DNA of 64,000 nt, taken from NCBI GenBank assembly GCA_009760855.2, contig WPIO01000167.1, forward strand, positions 57,501 to 121,500, read 5' to 3'. The notes beneath the pieces were generated by a model, which was not told the DNA's origin, searched no databases, and was given only the letters and a program-made list of their open reading frames with translations. Below, one piece after another: positions 1-10,799 of this stretch; position 1 is the first letter of the stretch, and each line of letters starts with the position of its first letter. Both the position numbers and the translations under genes were made by a program. The DNA is from Cristatella mucedo (Eukaryota > Bryozoa > Phylactolaemata > Cristatellidae).

Positions 1-1030
1 TCAGGTTCTAGATCACAGGACACGCCGTTGTTGAATCAATCTAGAAGCGGATTATAGTAGGTGTAAGTTTTGATTTGCATTATAGCTGTCAAAAGTCACT
101 GTGACCGGGCTTTTGGCTCACGGAATTTACGGTCACAACGTGCTTAAATATCTCTCAAATATATCACTGCTTTAGATATTTGAAAGGAAAGCTAGGGTAT
201 AGATTAAACAAGGTAGATTTATGACCCTAGTGACCTGAAATGGCTAGAATGCCGATATGTTCACCCGATCCGTCCGTCATGCAGAGACGACCTTCTGAGA
301 CGCAGCCACTGAATTTGCCGCGTCTCCCGATTAGATCATGTAGCTGCACCGGAAAGGCTCTAACTCGGAATAAACAACGATTCCATCTCCGTCGACATTT
401 GGTTTGACACTCGAGAGGCTCCCGATGTCCGTCATGGCCAAAAAGATGTCAGAGTGGCGGCCAGCTTCGAAGGCAGCTCGGCTCTGCTCGCGGTGCACGG
501 ACGAGTCGCGTAGCTCCAATACCTCAAGACCAAGCGTGTGCCGAGGCAACGGCAACCCGTCGCGTCGTCATCTGGCTGGGTCCCCGACAAGCTTTCCCTT
601 TCCCCGCCCGTCCCGCCAGCCTTCGAAGAGTGACCACTGACACACCTACCGAAAAGCGTTCATCGAGCACCGACCTACTTAAGAACACTGGCGCTCAAAC
701 CCATAAGTACAGTGACTAAGGAGAAACAGAGAGTATTGTATGTCATATTAGCAAATGACACACATGTGCTCAACCGCGCTTGGGAGACCTTAGGAAGGCC
801 TCCTACGTCTCTCCGTCTCGAGCGTGCCGCAGCGCTCGCAGCAAGCCGTCGGAAAGCGCTCCTCTGTCATCAAATCTCATGGAGTAGGCGCCGTTTGGAG
901 TAGAAGCGCGGCTGACTTATGCGCCGGAAGCTCAGACGAGTTTTATTCGACGTCATCCTACTTGCTGGCCCCCCACGATTCCTCCAATCACCCAGAGTGC
1001 AGTCGCTCGATTGCAACCGCTTCCGTTTAG
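1..1030. other. Left edge, no confident gene
   Basis: No exon can be supported here. A 74-codon minus-strand open frame at 331-555 contains a stretch reading NVDGDGIVVYSELEP, which faintly recalls the start of an F5/8C or F-type lectin domain. It has no clear splice sites and no ATG at its 5' end. The sequence just before 1031 aligns with the sequence before the lectin exon at 19030, so part of this stretch is probably the intron of a lectin gene that starts left of the window. Confidence 0.3.
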
Positions 1031-1272
1031 GTAACCGCGTGCACGACTACGATTTGCGCGTCGGCTTGAGCCTGGCTCCCGCATCCGTTTTCTTTGACGG
1101 CTCGCTGTGTGCTCACTTCACCGGACATATGGTGGATTGTCAAAATGTCACCTTCACGTGCCCAGCGTCTACAATTGGAAGATACGTGAGCTTACAGGTC
1201 AAGACGACAGTGTCCTCGGGCGATAATTACTTAAACGTGGCAGAGATGACCGTCAACGGAGTTCTGCTTTAG
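1031..1272 (+). CDS. 3' exon of F-type/F5-8C-like lectin
   Basis: This is the C-terminal half of a sugar-binding F-type lectin (fucolectin/F5-8C-like) domain in a probable secreted protein. The frame reads HDYDLRVG, then a cysteine-containing segment (DGSLCAHFTG, CQNVTFTCPA), then GRYVSLQV and ending NYLNVAEMTVNGVLL. That matches the family pattern of a cysteine, GRYV plus beta strand, and a final '(L/N)xxEVxVxG' strand. The stop is TAG at 1270-1272. A possible acceptor is the TTTAG before 1031. The homologous exon at 19030 uses a CAG a few bases further upstream, where this copy has CAA, so the true boundary is uncertain. Upstream exons would lie left of the window. The frame is intact, unlike its paralog at 19030-19274. 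Lectin-like identity is inferred from the motif pattern; function is untested. Confidence 0.5.
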
Positions 1273-2520
1273 CCAGCATGACCCTCCGTCCATCAGGCAG
1301 TCGCCCTGGCCACGAGGAAGCTGCCTAGTAAATCGTCAAACTAAACTGAACTTTGAAATGTCATCTGATGAGCTACTTCAGCGTACACGTGCCTCGCGAG
1401 GCGTCACCGATCTCCAACACGTGGCTGAGCACGTTAATCGATGCTTGGTCAATGTGAGCGCGACGCTCGAGCTCTCCGAAATGGAGAGCCAAAAGTGAGA
1501 GTTCGTGAATATGAAAGCGAGACGCTATTCCGTCACCTGCTATTATGTAATCCTTCGTACAACAATCTTAGCATTGCTGCTAATAACGTGGAAGCTATCG
1601 TGTGCGTTCTAGAAAGCTATAATTGTATATTATGACGATGCTTGTGACCCAATGCCAGCAATATAGATTATTTTTATGATGGCCGTCAGTCTATTGAAAA
1701 TAAATTGAAAAAGTGAACTCCACAGTAAAGAGCCTTGTGAAGAAACGCTTCGGTTGACAACTGACTTCACGGATAAATTGAAATAGCAAATGTGTTTTCT
1801 TTAAAAGATTTTAAAGGTACGACGAAGCTGTGGCTGGTGCAGCAATTCTGCTAAGTATGATGGAGCCAAGCCAGGCGGGCCTTCTTAGTCAGCATAAGTA
1901 TGTGCAGGGTCATGTCCAACAATGCCTTGCGCCTGATTAAATGTGTGAGCCGTGGCAGGCGCCAGAAAATCGGCTCTACAAACTTGCTGACTATGACGGT
2001 TCGCAGGAAGCTGTGCGGTAGCCAGTGGCCACTATGGCCGACCCTAACCCTGGAAAATTTGGATGCCGAATAGTGGACCCCTTCCTTCTCCTTAGGCAAC
2101 CTCCAAAGTAGAAGCAAACTGTCACAGTCCAACTAACTTTACGCGGTAAATACTAGTCGCAGCACGACCCCTCAGCATGGCCCCTCAGTACGACCCCTCC
2201 GCTATAACCCCCAGGTTGACCAGCGGGTTGCCAGCTCGCCGGCAGGCTGCTAATTCACACCTTTTGGAATCGCATCTAAAAAGAGTAAGGGGACAGATTG
2301 CGACAGAGCACTTTCTACGGTGAGCCGAAGGCTTGGTGCTAGAGCGTTTCAATTGCCCGAGATTTAGAGGTTTAGAGCACTGGGAATAGCACGCGTCCAC
2401 GTGCTGGCTGATGTATTTCTACGGCCGGCGAAGTGCGACGCTCGCCGTTAAGACCCTGCTTGCGGCGGCTTATTTGACTCGGCTCGCAATGGTACTTCCG
2501 CGGATCGCGTGCCGCCGAGC
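1273..2520. other. Intergenic, mostly featureless
   Basis: No coding exon is supported. A possible AATAAA polyadenylation signal at about 1699 lies about 430 bases after the lectin stop. A short triplicated GACCCCTC-type motif sits near 2165-2200. GC-rich sequence at 2370-2520 has weak resemblance to the cysteine-exon region at 26700-26820, but too weak to call a copy. Confidence 0.4.
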
Positions 2521-2522
2521 GT

Positions 2523-2610
2523 GGAATGATAATAATAATAATAATAATATAATGCACTTGATAAAGCGCACTCAGAGAACTCAATCTCTTTCATGGTGCT
2601 TGACATTTGC
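2523..2610 (-). mobile_element. LINE-A 3' tail (solo)
   Basis: On the minus strand this reads the LINE-A terminal module. It has the 'GAGATTGAGTTCTCTGAG' core, then 'GCGCTTTATCAAGTGCATTAT' and an (ATT)n run. The rest of the element is missing, so it is a 5'-truncated insertion or a SINE remnant. Confidence 0.6.
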
Positions 2611-2865
2611 TGAGTCGGAGCCAAGGGCTCGTAGCGCTTTCTACTATTTGGAGTTGAGGAGGCCGCGGGTGTGGTGACCCGATGTACACTGCAATAGCCT
2701 TCACTTGACCAGACGACTATCGCTCAGCCGCCGGGTCCTCGCTGTGCGTCCTCACCTGCAAACGACCAAAGGGACGGTTTTCGCGTCGCTTCAGAAATGC
2801 AAATGAGGACCAAGGACTCTCTCTGCTTCCCTATCTGTTGTTCATATACATCTCCATCTCTCTCA

Positions 2866-2911
2866 CCACCTCTCTCTCTCTCTCTCTTTCTCTCTTTCTC
2901 TCTGTCTATTT
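2866..2911. repeat. (CT)n microsatellite, interrupted
   Basis: Short CT/CTTT-rich run. Confidence 0.8.
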
Positions 2912-3094
2912 TAATTTGCAGATTTCAGTTCTGCAGAGCAATTATAGATAGGGAGTCAAAAGCGCGATACTGGCGTTCTAGAAAAATCCACTCGAGGCGA
3001 CGCGTTCTCCGTAGGTGTACAATGGGGCTGCCTATTCTATGGATATTCTTACCTCTGGTCACATGGATATATGTCCGCAAGTCACACGGACCAG

Positions 3095-3300
3095 TCAGGG
3101 CCAGTTCAAATGTGCATGCTGACCACATGTGCATGCTGACACTGAGCATGTCATCCCTAAACACGTGGTTCATGTTGTTTATCAAGCATGATATTACTCA
3201 CCATTCAATTGCATTTCCCTTTGCAGCAAATGTAAAGCCCCTAGGGAGAGATTGAGTTCTCTGAGGGCGCTTAATCAAGTGCGTTATTATTTTAATTAAT
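3095..3300 (+). mobile_element. LINE-A 3' UTR and tail
   Basis: The 'TGCATGCTGACACTG' motif is followed by 'TTGCATTTCCCTTTGCAGCA', then the 'AGAGATTGAGTTCTCTGAG' tail core and an ATT-rich end. This is the same order as in the longer copies ending at 20650 and 35745. No ORF part is retained. Confidence 0.7.
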
Positions 3301-4457
3301 CTGTCCTTTGAAGGAAATACAGCATGGTGAAGAAATTGGGAGGCGCCAAAGCAATCCGCAGTCTCAGTAAGTCACCATGCGATGCCTCAGAATTTGGCCT
3401 ATTCCTTAACAGACGAATCAGTTGCCTTGTGCCCTTGGCTTTATGAGGACTGCCATTTTCAGGGATCGTTAAATAAACAAAAATAATTACTGCTCGTTGG
3501 TACATTTAAGATCACCCCCCTGTCGGGCATGCCATTAAACAAGGCGCACAGTTTCGAAGCGACTTGTCATTAGATATGCCCTGTTTTTCAAACCCCTCTT
3601 ATTCGTCGCCCAACGTTCAGGTGAGAAGCATTTGCCAAAATTGGTGCATCCTTAGACAAAAGTGCGACAGCTGAATCACTTCATGTTTTTCGTGACTATG
3701 TGACTAGTTTTTATGCGATTCCTATTTACTCAGAAATTCCCCTTAGTGAATTATTCAGAGCTTCCGACCTTCGCTCTTTATAGACGATAGCTCGTGCGAA
3801 ACTCTGACACTCGTCCGGTCTGACCGTACAAGAAAAAAAGCTGCCACCTCAGGCAGCTTCCAACATAGCTTCAATGGCTCCCAGTGCGGCATCAAATCCA
3901 TTGAAGATTCGCTATCTGTTTTTTCAGGTCCCTCCACTCACTTGCGCACCTGTATACTTATATGACCTCTTTCTTCTCCCAGTCACGTGCTTACACTGCA
4001 CCTGCTTCCTCGGCGTATATTCATCTCGCCTTCTCTGGCGCCACATTTGAATACTTTTGAACGTGTTGAAAATTTGCACGTTACCATTACGACTGACTAT
4101 TTGATCGTGCTTCCTTTACAACGAATTTAAATGTAAAGTGCATTGAAAGGGGATTACATTCTCTGAGGTGTCTGTACGATATATTTTTGTTAGTACAATT
4201 ACCTTTCATTGATCAAGGCCTCTGCTCGTACGTACCGAAGATTCAGAGTTCCCATTCGGAAAAGGGCACCACTTAAAATGATTATAGGTGTGATCCTAAG
4301 TCTCAGTTGAAGACGCGTCTATTTCATTTTTTTGCGGCAGACTTCCTTTTTCGCTCCTGCATGCTTTTTCATGCCGACACATGCAAGACTCAGCGGGTAA
4401 TGCTAGCCAGAGGTCCATATATCCGACGTCCCTTACTGTATTTATACTTGCTTTGGC
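3301..4457. other. Intergenic with a decayed LINE tail
   Basis: A degenerate plus-strand LINE-A tail lies at about 4125-4200 (AATGTAAAGTGC... TTCTCTGAG). No gene is recognised in the rest. Confidence 0.4.
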
Positions 4458-4708
4458 ATGCTAGCCAAAGCACGATCCTCGTTTTCAATTATTAAATATC
4501 GAAACGGAGTTACCGGACGCCAGGTCGAGTTGCGGCGAGCCCGAGACATGGCCCGTTATTTTATTCTTATAGCAATCACTGATTCGCTCTGCTGCACGGC
4601 CAGACATGGCGGCCGGTCGGATCGCGATTTTCGGTTTACGGTTTACGGTGGTTGTCTCGAGCAGCTGGCGCTCCTCTTGCGCCCGCTCTGCCTGCTGCTC
4701 GCCACCGG
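4458..4708 (+). CDS. Candidate leader exon, secreted family copy 1
   Basis: This frame contains two hydrophobic stretches. One is near an internal ATG (MARYFILIAITDSLCC) and one is at the end (LEQLALLLRPLCLLLATGG). Either would serve as a signal peptide. The exon ends at an excellent donor, GGG/GTGAGTGC, with one leftover base (phase 1). Exons with phase-1 starts follow at 6320 and 9307, so the frames can be joined. A similar donor, again preceded by CCGGG, occurs at about 16387 in the second unit. The start codon is unproven, and the assignment to the mucin/lectin family is inferred from exon phase and position only. Confidence 0.3.
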
Positions 4709-5466
4709 GGGTGAGTGCGTGCCCAGCCGCCGCGTCGCGAAGTGACCTGCCTTCGGACGATTTCGTGTGCCGTCTTCGCGAGCGCTCATCGCGCGAGGCT
4801 GTCAAAAGAGTCGCGGCCATCGAGCGAGTGTAGCCGCCGCGCGATTCCGAACGCTGCTTCCGCTGCCGGATGACGCCTGTCGGCGTCTGGCTCGACCGGC
4901 TGCGATTTCGCATGGGCGCCATTGCCATCGCCGCCAGTCACGACGCTGACGGCCGACGGGCAGCAGCCGTGACAGAGCTTCGGCCAGGCAATGCCAAGGC
5001 ATTCGCCTGCGCTCGAATGCTAAGAAAGCGAGGCGAGAGCGATGCCCTTAATCTGGGCCACGAATGACGAGCGCGAATGGTGAGGGTAGCGGAAACTTAA
5101 GCGAAAGTCGAAGCAAACGTTGCTCGAACGACAACTTACTTGGCTGACTTTGCTGCTTAAAACGATGCTGATTAAAACGGGCCGCTAGCCATCCGGGCGG
5201 CCCTCTTTTCCTGACTCTGAAAATGTTCTTTCCTCTTTGCCCGCGATCCGCAGCGGCCTTCCTCAGCACGAATGGACGCAGCGAAAAACTAACGAAGGGC
5301 TCTCACAAAGGGCACTTGGTGAGGTAACGACTGAATTGACGACGCTGCGTTTGACGTCCGCAAAGATTTCGTGCTCGTTGCTGCGTCGGGCCACTAACCG
5401 ATTTCAGCCGACGCAATTAAATTAACGGCCAGTCGCAAACCGTCACTCCTGCTGTGCTCTATTTGC

Positions 5467-5799
5467 TTAATTAAACCCCAAAGAAAAACCGTTGTCTCCG
5501 GCTGGCTTCTTGTATAGCGGAAATGGCGGGAGATAGTCGGCCTCGAACGGTCTTTCAGACTTTACGGAGGCAGAATAGCTATCGTAAGGTGTCTTAGGGT
5601 GTGTGTGGCTGTTTATAGCGGCCGCCAGATTCTTGTGACGGGCGACTTGTGACACCTGTGCAAACTTGGGCTTCACGCACGAGTCACTGGCGAAGCGTGT
5701 GGTTGAGGTGTCGCCGACGTTTGCCGACCGTTTTGAAAAGCACGAGATCAGCTTGCCGCTCACGAGGTTGATGAACAAGCCACCACACTCAGTTTGTTA
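5467..5799 (-). CDS. Candidate C-terminal exon, unknown protein
   Basis: A minus-strand frame stays open for about 110 codons from a TAA near 5800 down to its stop at 5467. It has balanced composition and no low-complexity bias. It ends with a Pro/Tyr/Lys-rich segment (DYLPPFPLYKKPAGDNGF). There is no ATG at the 5' end, so if real it is a terminal exon entered through an acceptor (for example the GAG near 5790). I do not recognise a family. It lies inside the mucin/lectin duplicated region but on the opposite strand. A chance open frame remains quite possible. Confidence 0.3.
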
Positions 5800-5941
5800 C
5801 ACTAGCAATTTCTAACTGCTCTATAGTTTCAGCTTCCAAAAGTGATTGCGTCACGTGCATAACCACACGGGTAAGAGGAACTGGGAGAAACAGCGCTTTA
5901 GCTTCGCGTCTTTGCAGAAGATTGACGCCGAAAGCGATTTT

Positions 5942-6066
5942 ATCTCTCTCTCCCTCTCTTTCTCTCTTTCTCTCTCCATCTCTCTGCGTCCTTTTCTCCT
6001 CAAGCTCTCCTTTCACACTCCTCTATTTATCTTTTTGCTTCATCTCTCCTCTCTCGCTCTCTCCCC

Positions 6067-6142
<76 letters not shown>
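5942..6142. repeat. (CT)n microsatellite
   Basis: Interrupted CT-rich sequence from 5942 becomes a pure CT run of about 70 bases ending at 6142. It produces spurious Ser/Leu-rich open frames. Confidence 0.95.
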
Positions 6143-6147
<5 letters not shown>

Positions 6148-6319
6148 TTGATCGCTGGTCAGCTCAACCTGCGACATTGCAACATCCGGCGCCTCAAGCT
6201 GCCAGCACGATGGAGGCCCGCCGCCGGTCAGCTAATGCAAACCTCTCAACCCGCAGCAGCAGCGGCGGAGGCACGCAGATGAGAGCGACGATGTGAAAGT
6301 CGACTGCGACGTCTTTTAG

Positions 6320-6696
6320 GAGCGCAAAGCGCGATCTCTCGCTTCGATGTCCGCTCCCGTGATACTACGACGATCGCTTCGCTGCGAACGCTGGCCGGTG
6401 CACTAGTGCTCCTGGCGGCATCGCTAGAGCACTGTGCCAAGTTGTACTTTGCCGACGACGCCGTCGGACCACCGTGCACCGTCTTCAGCTACTCGACGGC
6501 TAGAGATGCCTGCGACATTGCGACAGGCGGCGATGCTTCGCTGGCGAGTGGGCATGGGCCGGTGCTGCTCCAAAGAAGCAGTGAGTGGCGCCATGTCGCT
6601 GCAGCCCACCGGATGGGGACGGGGCCACGCATTGGCTGTGGAACGGTGGCTTGCGAGTCGCCCTTCGTTCTTCTCGATCTCTGCATGCACGGGTGA
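6320..6696 (+). CDS. Candidate Cys-containing exon, secreted family copy 1
   Basis: The acceptor TCTTTTAG/G at 6318-6319 opens a frame that begins in phase 1, compatible with the donor at 4708. The protein has a hydrophobic stretch (LAGALVLLAASLEHC), then an acidic/aromatic part and the motif VFSYSTARDACDIATGG. A paralogous sequence at 26690-26890 conserves this motif in the same frame (SYSAARDA, stop, DISTGG), which argues that this is the coding frame. The hydrophobic stretch could be a signal peptide or anchor. Where the exon ends is unclear: the frame runs to a stop at 6696, but a donor may come earlier. Domain identity is unknown. Confidence 0.4.
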
Positions 6697-6699
6697 CGG

Positions 6700-7440
6700 T
6701 TCTCGCCTTCCGGTCTTGGCATTACACGGCGGCCAAATTTTTATAATGGCTGAGCCAGCGAGCGCTTGCTGGAAGAGGACCACGGACAAAATGAACGCGT
6801 AATTCCTCCGGAAAACCTTTCCCTTCTCTTGCATGGTCCTTCATTTTGCTTGCCTTTCCTCCACCTATGCTCTTCTACACCTTCTCTCACCTCAATCTTT
6901 TCGTTCCTCGAACTTTCTTTACTTTCACATTTAAACTTGGGTAATTCCACTCATGATATTATTACATTATTTTTACGATTATGCGGCACACCTAAGTTTG
7001 TCCCATCCTACATTTTAGGGAAGCATGTTTTGAAAATAGTTTTTACATAAAAATTATAAAACTGAATATATAGCGCATTCATTTTTATCAACATAATTTT
7101 GCTTTAGTCGTCACAGTAGGAACAAACTCGTCATAATTTATTATCACTGCTGTTATCTTCGTCAGCTAATATAAAACTAATAAAATCTGAATCATCATTT
7201 TCCTAAGGCTGCATCATCTTCAGTTCCATCCAGCATGTTTGAAATTCAACGATTTACTGTTTATTATTAGCTAAAGTAAAGTATAAACTAGTTTATTCTA
7301 TATGCACAGGTTGAGTAGGCTGGATATGCCGGCAATGAGTCGTTTTTAATTTTGACAATATTTGCGTTGCAGTGTGTAATTCACAGGATGGTTTTTTCAA
7401 AAAATGGTGATACAGTTCCACATATACTTGTAAAAATACG
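6700..7440. other. Noncoding, AT-rich
   Basis: AT-rich sequence with no exon or recognisable repeat. Confidence 0.4.
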
Positions 7441-7540
7441 GTAATAATAAAAATTACAACAAAAATAATGAATTTAATTTTTTATGACAACATCAGGGAA
7501 CTTAATTTCTTTCTAGGCAGTTTACACATGCTATAATATA
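7441..7540 (-). mobile_element. Decayed LINE-A tail, shared by two duplicates
   Basis: An ATT-rich start is followed by the reversed tail core (GGGAACTTAATTTCTTTCTAGGCAG...). The same decayed tail lies at 27340-27425, next to homologous flanks, so it inserted before the segment duplicated. Confidence 0.45.
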
Positions 7541-7559
7541 ATATTCTTTGATTATCCGT

Positions 7560-9306
7560 GCCAAGCTCTCTAGCTTACCACTCGCTTTGTGTGGACCCTA
7601 CATCGTATCAGCCCTGCCTCAGAAGCAAGCCTTTTCTTCATGGCTCCACTTTAGCTTCGCAGCAGCTGGGTTTCGGCGACAGTGTGGTCTTACGCGGTTT
7701 CACGTTGCTGCAACCACTTAGTCAACCACCATGCTTCTCACGTAGTCTAACCTTGCCCACCGCTTTGAAACTGTTATGCTTTGCTCGAGTCAACCAGCAA
7801 AGGTTTCAGCGAATATAAAACACTCTTCCAAATCGATGCACCTCGATTCGTACATTCATTAGTGCTGACGGACGCACAGTGATCCGCAGTGGCAATTCAC
7901 CTGAGCTGCGCTGAGCAGGAAATTAAAACGGGTTTCTACGCCAAGCCACTTGTCTTCAGAAGTTAGAAATCGCTAAACAAAAGTCGCAACGCTCTATTGC
8001 GCCCTCGTCGTTGACTCGATGTGAATCTTTCTTTGATAAATGCGTTCGCTGTAAAGAAGATGCACAAGTGAGGCACCCCTTTGCCAATTGACTACCGAAC
8101 CTTTCACTCTTCACTAGACGCGCTCTAGCCGAGACAGTGCAGCCTCCGAGCCCCCGCGTCTCCTAATCGTGCGTCTCCTACGATGCCGCACTGGTGCGCT
8201 CAACCGCCTAAATCACGCTCAGCTCGAGACTTCTGCGTGTCGCTGATCCTGAAAGCTGGTAGAAGCTATTGCCCAAGTCAAAATGCTTTTCTTAATTCAC
8301 ATTTGCCGTGAATTACCACGCATTTTTTCTGAATGCCGTCTCTCCAGTTAAAGCCATTGTAATGGTCTCTGCGCTAGAGTCCTGCCTTGCTTCCTGCTTC
8401 CCTGCCTTGCTTCCTGCTTCCCGCCTGCTCAATTCTTCCGGCGTTATGTCCACTACCTGCATGCTTCATGCATCTTGCCTGTTCGAATCTTCGTGGCAAA
8501 AGCCGTTCAAGACTTGGGGACGAGCGGTCTGAGAAGACTCGATGAAGACTCAGATGCTGAGCTCGATCCTACTTTCTAAAACTACGACTAGGGAAGCATA
8601 AAAATGACAAATTGCAGGTGCGCCATCTTCGAGGACATGAGAGTGATTTTATGGTATACTGTGAGCATGTCAAATAAGAATCATACACTGAGGGTGCGTG
8701 CTATAAAGTCGATTGGTGAATATTTAACTTAAATCTTTTCAGGAGATTCGTCTCTTTGTCAAATTAATCGCTAGCTGCATTGCCTAGGGCTATTTTCTCC
8801 CAAATAAAATCAATTTTCTCACATTGACTTCGAAGGCGGAGTAAGAAGGAAGCCAGAACTAAACGGAGAATGATAGCGTAGATAGACTTTCTGCGAGAGG
8901 CAAGACCGAAGCCGTACGCTAAAAAGGAGATTAGCAAGACTCGCCATATAAACGCGGCTGTGCGGAATGCACGTTGAGACCGAGGCAAGGCGACCGGATG
9001 TATTTCAGCTTCAGGCCGCAAAACGGGCTTCGTCACGTATACCTCGACTACGGCAAGGTCGATCATTCGCGAGCTTATTTTGCTAAAATTCCCAAAATCC
9101 TAAATCTGTTAGTGATTTAGACGCCAAAGCCTCCATGGGCTACGGTCGCCGGATAGGCCAGCCTCCGGTCCGACGTGTCCGCTCTTCAGCAGCTCCATTT
9201 TTAGCCACCGATGTTAGTGAACAGCACGAGCGCCTGCGTATTGTCGTACGACGGTCGCCACGCTACAGCGACACTTGATCCACCATGCTCTGCATGCGAT
9301 TCACAG
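7560..9306 (+). repeat. Segmental duplication, copy 1
   Basis: This block aligns in order with 27460-29115. Examples are GCCTC(A/C)(G/A)AAGCAAGCC near 7615 and 27500, CGATTCGT(A/T)CA near 7850 and 27740, AGCAAGACCGAAGC near 8900 and 28770, and CATCCGGTCCGAC near 9160 and 29040. The part around 7800-7980 also aligns with 16850-17030 (ATCGATGC...GATTCGTA). It is probably intronic DNA between the cysteine exon and the mucin exon. Confidence 0.6.
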
Positions 9307-10663
9307 GCGCTAGTCTGCAGCAGCAGCAGCAGCCCTCATTGCCACAATTGAAGTTGGCGATCGCATCAGCCGAGCAGACAACGAAAACGGCCCTGTCTGC
9401 TTCAACGACTCTGGCCGCGCTTTTTTGGTGACACAAGCTTAGACTCCATGCTGAAAACCGGGACGACAGTGACAGCCTACAGCTCCACACTCATTGGATC
9501 TTCGACGGCCACTATCTCGGGGAGTCCGAGCGAGTCAATAACAGATGGGCAGTTAGCGACTTCGGCCAAAGTATCAGAAAGCCCAGTGTAGCCAAACGCG
9601 ATATATCTACCGAAATATATATATATATATATGGCCATTCAAATGCTGCCGACGTCGTCGCCGACGGTGGAACCGTCAGCACTGCATATCATCCTTGACG
9701 CGACCGCTGCGTCCACGTACAGATCGGCCGAGACGACTATCACCGAATCCTCGCTTACGGGGCACGCTCCCGAAGCAGCAACGGCGGTGGGGGCTAGTCA
9801 GAGCAGCGCCGCCAACGCTGTGCAGCCGGCCCAGCCTTTGGCGGTATACGCGATGACATCTACGACAGCTTCGTCGTCGCCTCCGGTGGAGGCTCAACCA
9901 GCCGCAACCCCGCCTTGGTCGCACTTCCAAAGCTAGCAAGTTCGTCGCTTGCTGTGCTAATGACGCCACACGATACGCCGATGGTGCCGCGACCATCGCA
10001 CTGCCGAAGATGACCGCCGCTATTTCACTTGATTTGGCCGCTGTCGCAGCTACTGCGGCAGCAAATGAGTCGCTTGCTGTACCACAGTCCTCGAAACGGT
10101 CAGCGAGTGCAGTCGCTCTAGTCGCGACCAGTTTCGACTCGCAAGTTTCGCTTACTTCATCCGCTCGGCTAGCGAGGTCGAAACCTCTGCTGCTGCTCCC
10201 GTGACCACATCGGTCAAAGCTACTGGGCAAGTGACTGCGGCATACTCGTCGGCGACCACGCTTACGATGACAGCGACTCCGTCGACTAAGACTCAGCTTA
10301 CCACAACGCAGTTTACTGTGACGCCACTGAGAACGACTCAGCCTACCACGACTTTGCCTACCCTGACTACGCCGATCATGATTATGTGGACCGCAACTCA
10401 GTTTACCACGACTCCATTCAGCACGACTCAGCCGACCACAACTTCGTTGACGACGGCTCCACTGACTACGAGTCATACGACTGCGACTACGCCGACAGCG
10501 ATTCAGCTCACCAAAACTCTGCTGACCACGACTCCGCCGACCACAACTCCGGCAACCGCGATTTCGCTGATCACGTCTCCACTGACCATGACGAAGACAA
10601 TTGATCCGACCTCACCGATCGCGCCCACCTCGACCACCCTGGCCATTAATAGCAGCTCCTATC
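9307..10663 (+). pseudogene. Thr/Ser/Ala-rich mucin-like exon, copy 1
   Basis: The exon begins after the acceptor TTCACAG at 9301-9306 (phase 1) with TGASLQQQQQPSLPQL. It aligns with TGVSLKQPQSKPLSPPL of copy 2 at 17692. An in-frame TGA at 9429-9431 closes this frame. Related sequence continues in other frames at 9631-9936 (..VQPAQPLAVYAMTST..), 10010-10204 and 10201-10663. The last part is a Thr/Pro-rich array built on ACCACGACTCCG-like units (TTTP repeats), typical of O-glycosylated mucin stalks. It ends at a good donor, TATCAAG/GTGAAT (phase 1), which copy 2 also has (TATCAAG/GTTAGT). Either unseen small introns restore the frame or, more likely, this is a decayed copy. Confidence 0.5.
10267..10600 (+). 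repeat. Thr-rich coding minisatellite
   Basis: Degenerate tandem units of about 15 bases, of the type ACCACGACTCCGCTG. One frame gives TTTPL-like mucin repeats and another gives Asp/His/Ser-rich repeats (HDSADHNS). Confidence 0.65.
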
Positions 10664-10799
10664 AAGGTGAATTGAGAGAGCAGCTGCTGTGCAGCAAGGC
10701 TTGCACAGGCGGAGTGGATGTAGGATGCAAACTTCTGGCCTGCAAAGCTGTGCTGAAGTCGGCTATGCAAACGCTGGCACGCCCAACCCATAAGAATAT

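Noticed and set aside
2797-3255. 152-codon plus frame
   Set aside because: It spans a CT run and a LINE-A 3' UTR, with no protein-like conservation.
9676-10476. 266-codon minus-strand Arg/Ser-rich frame
   Set aside because: It is the shadow of the Thr-rich plus-strand array. The repeated ACGAC/GTCGT units keep the reverse frame open.
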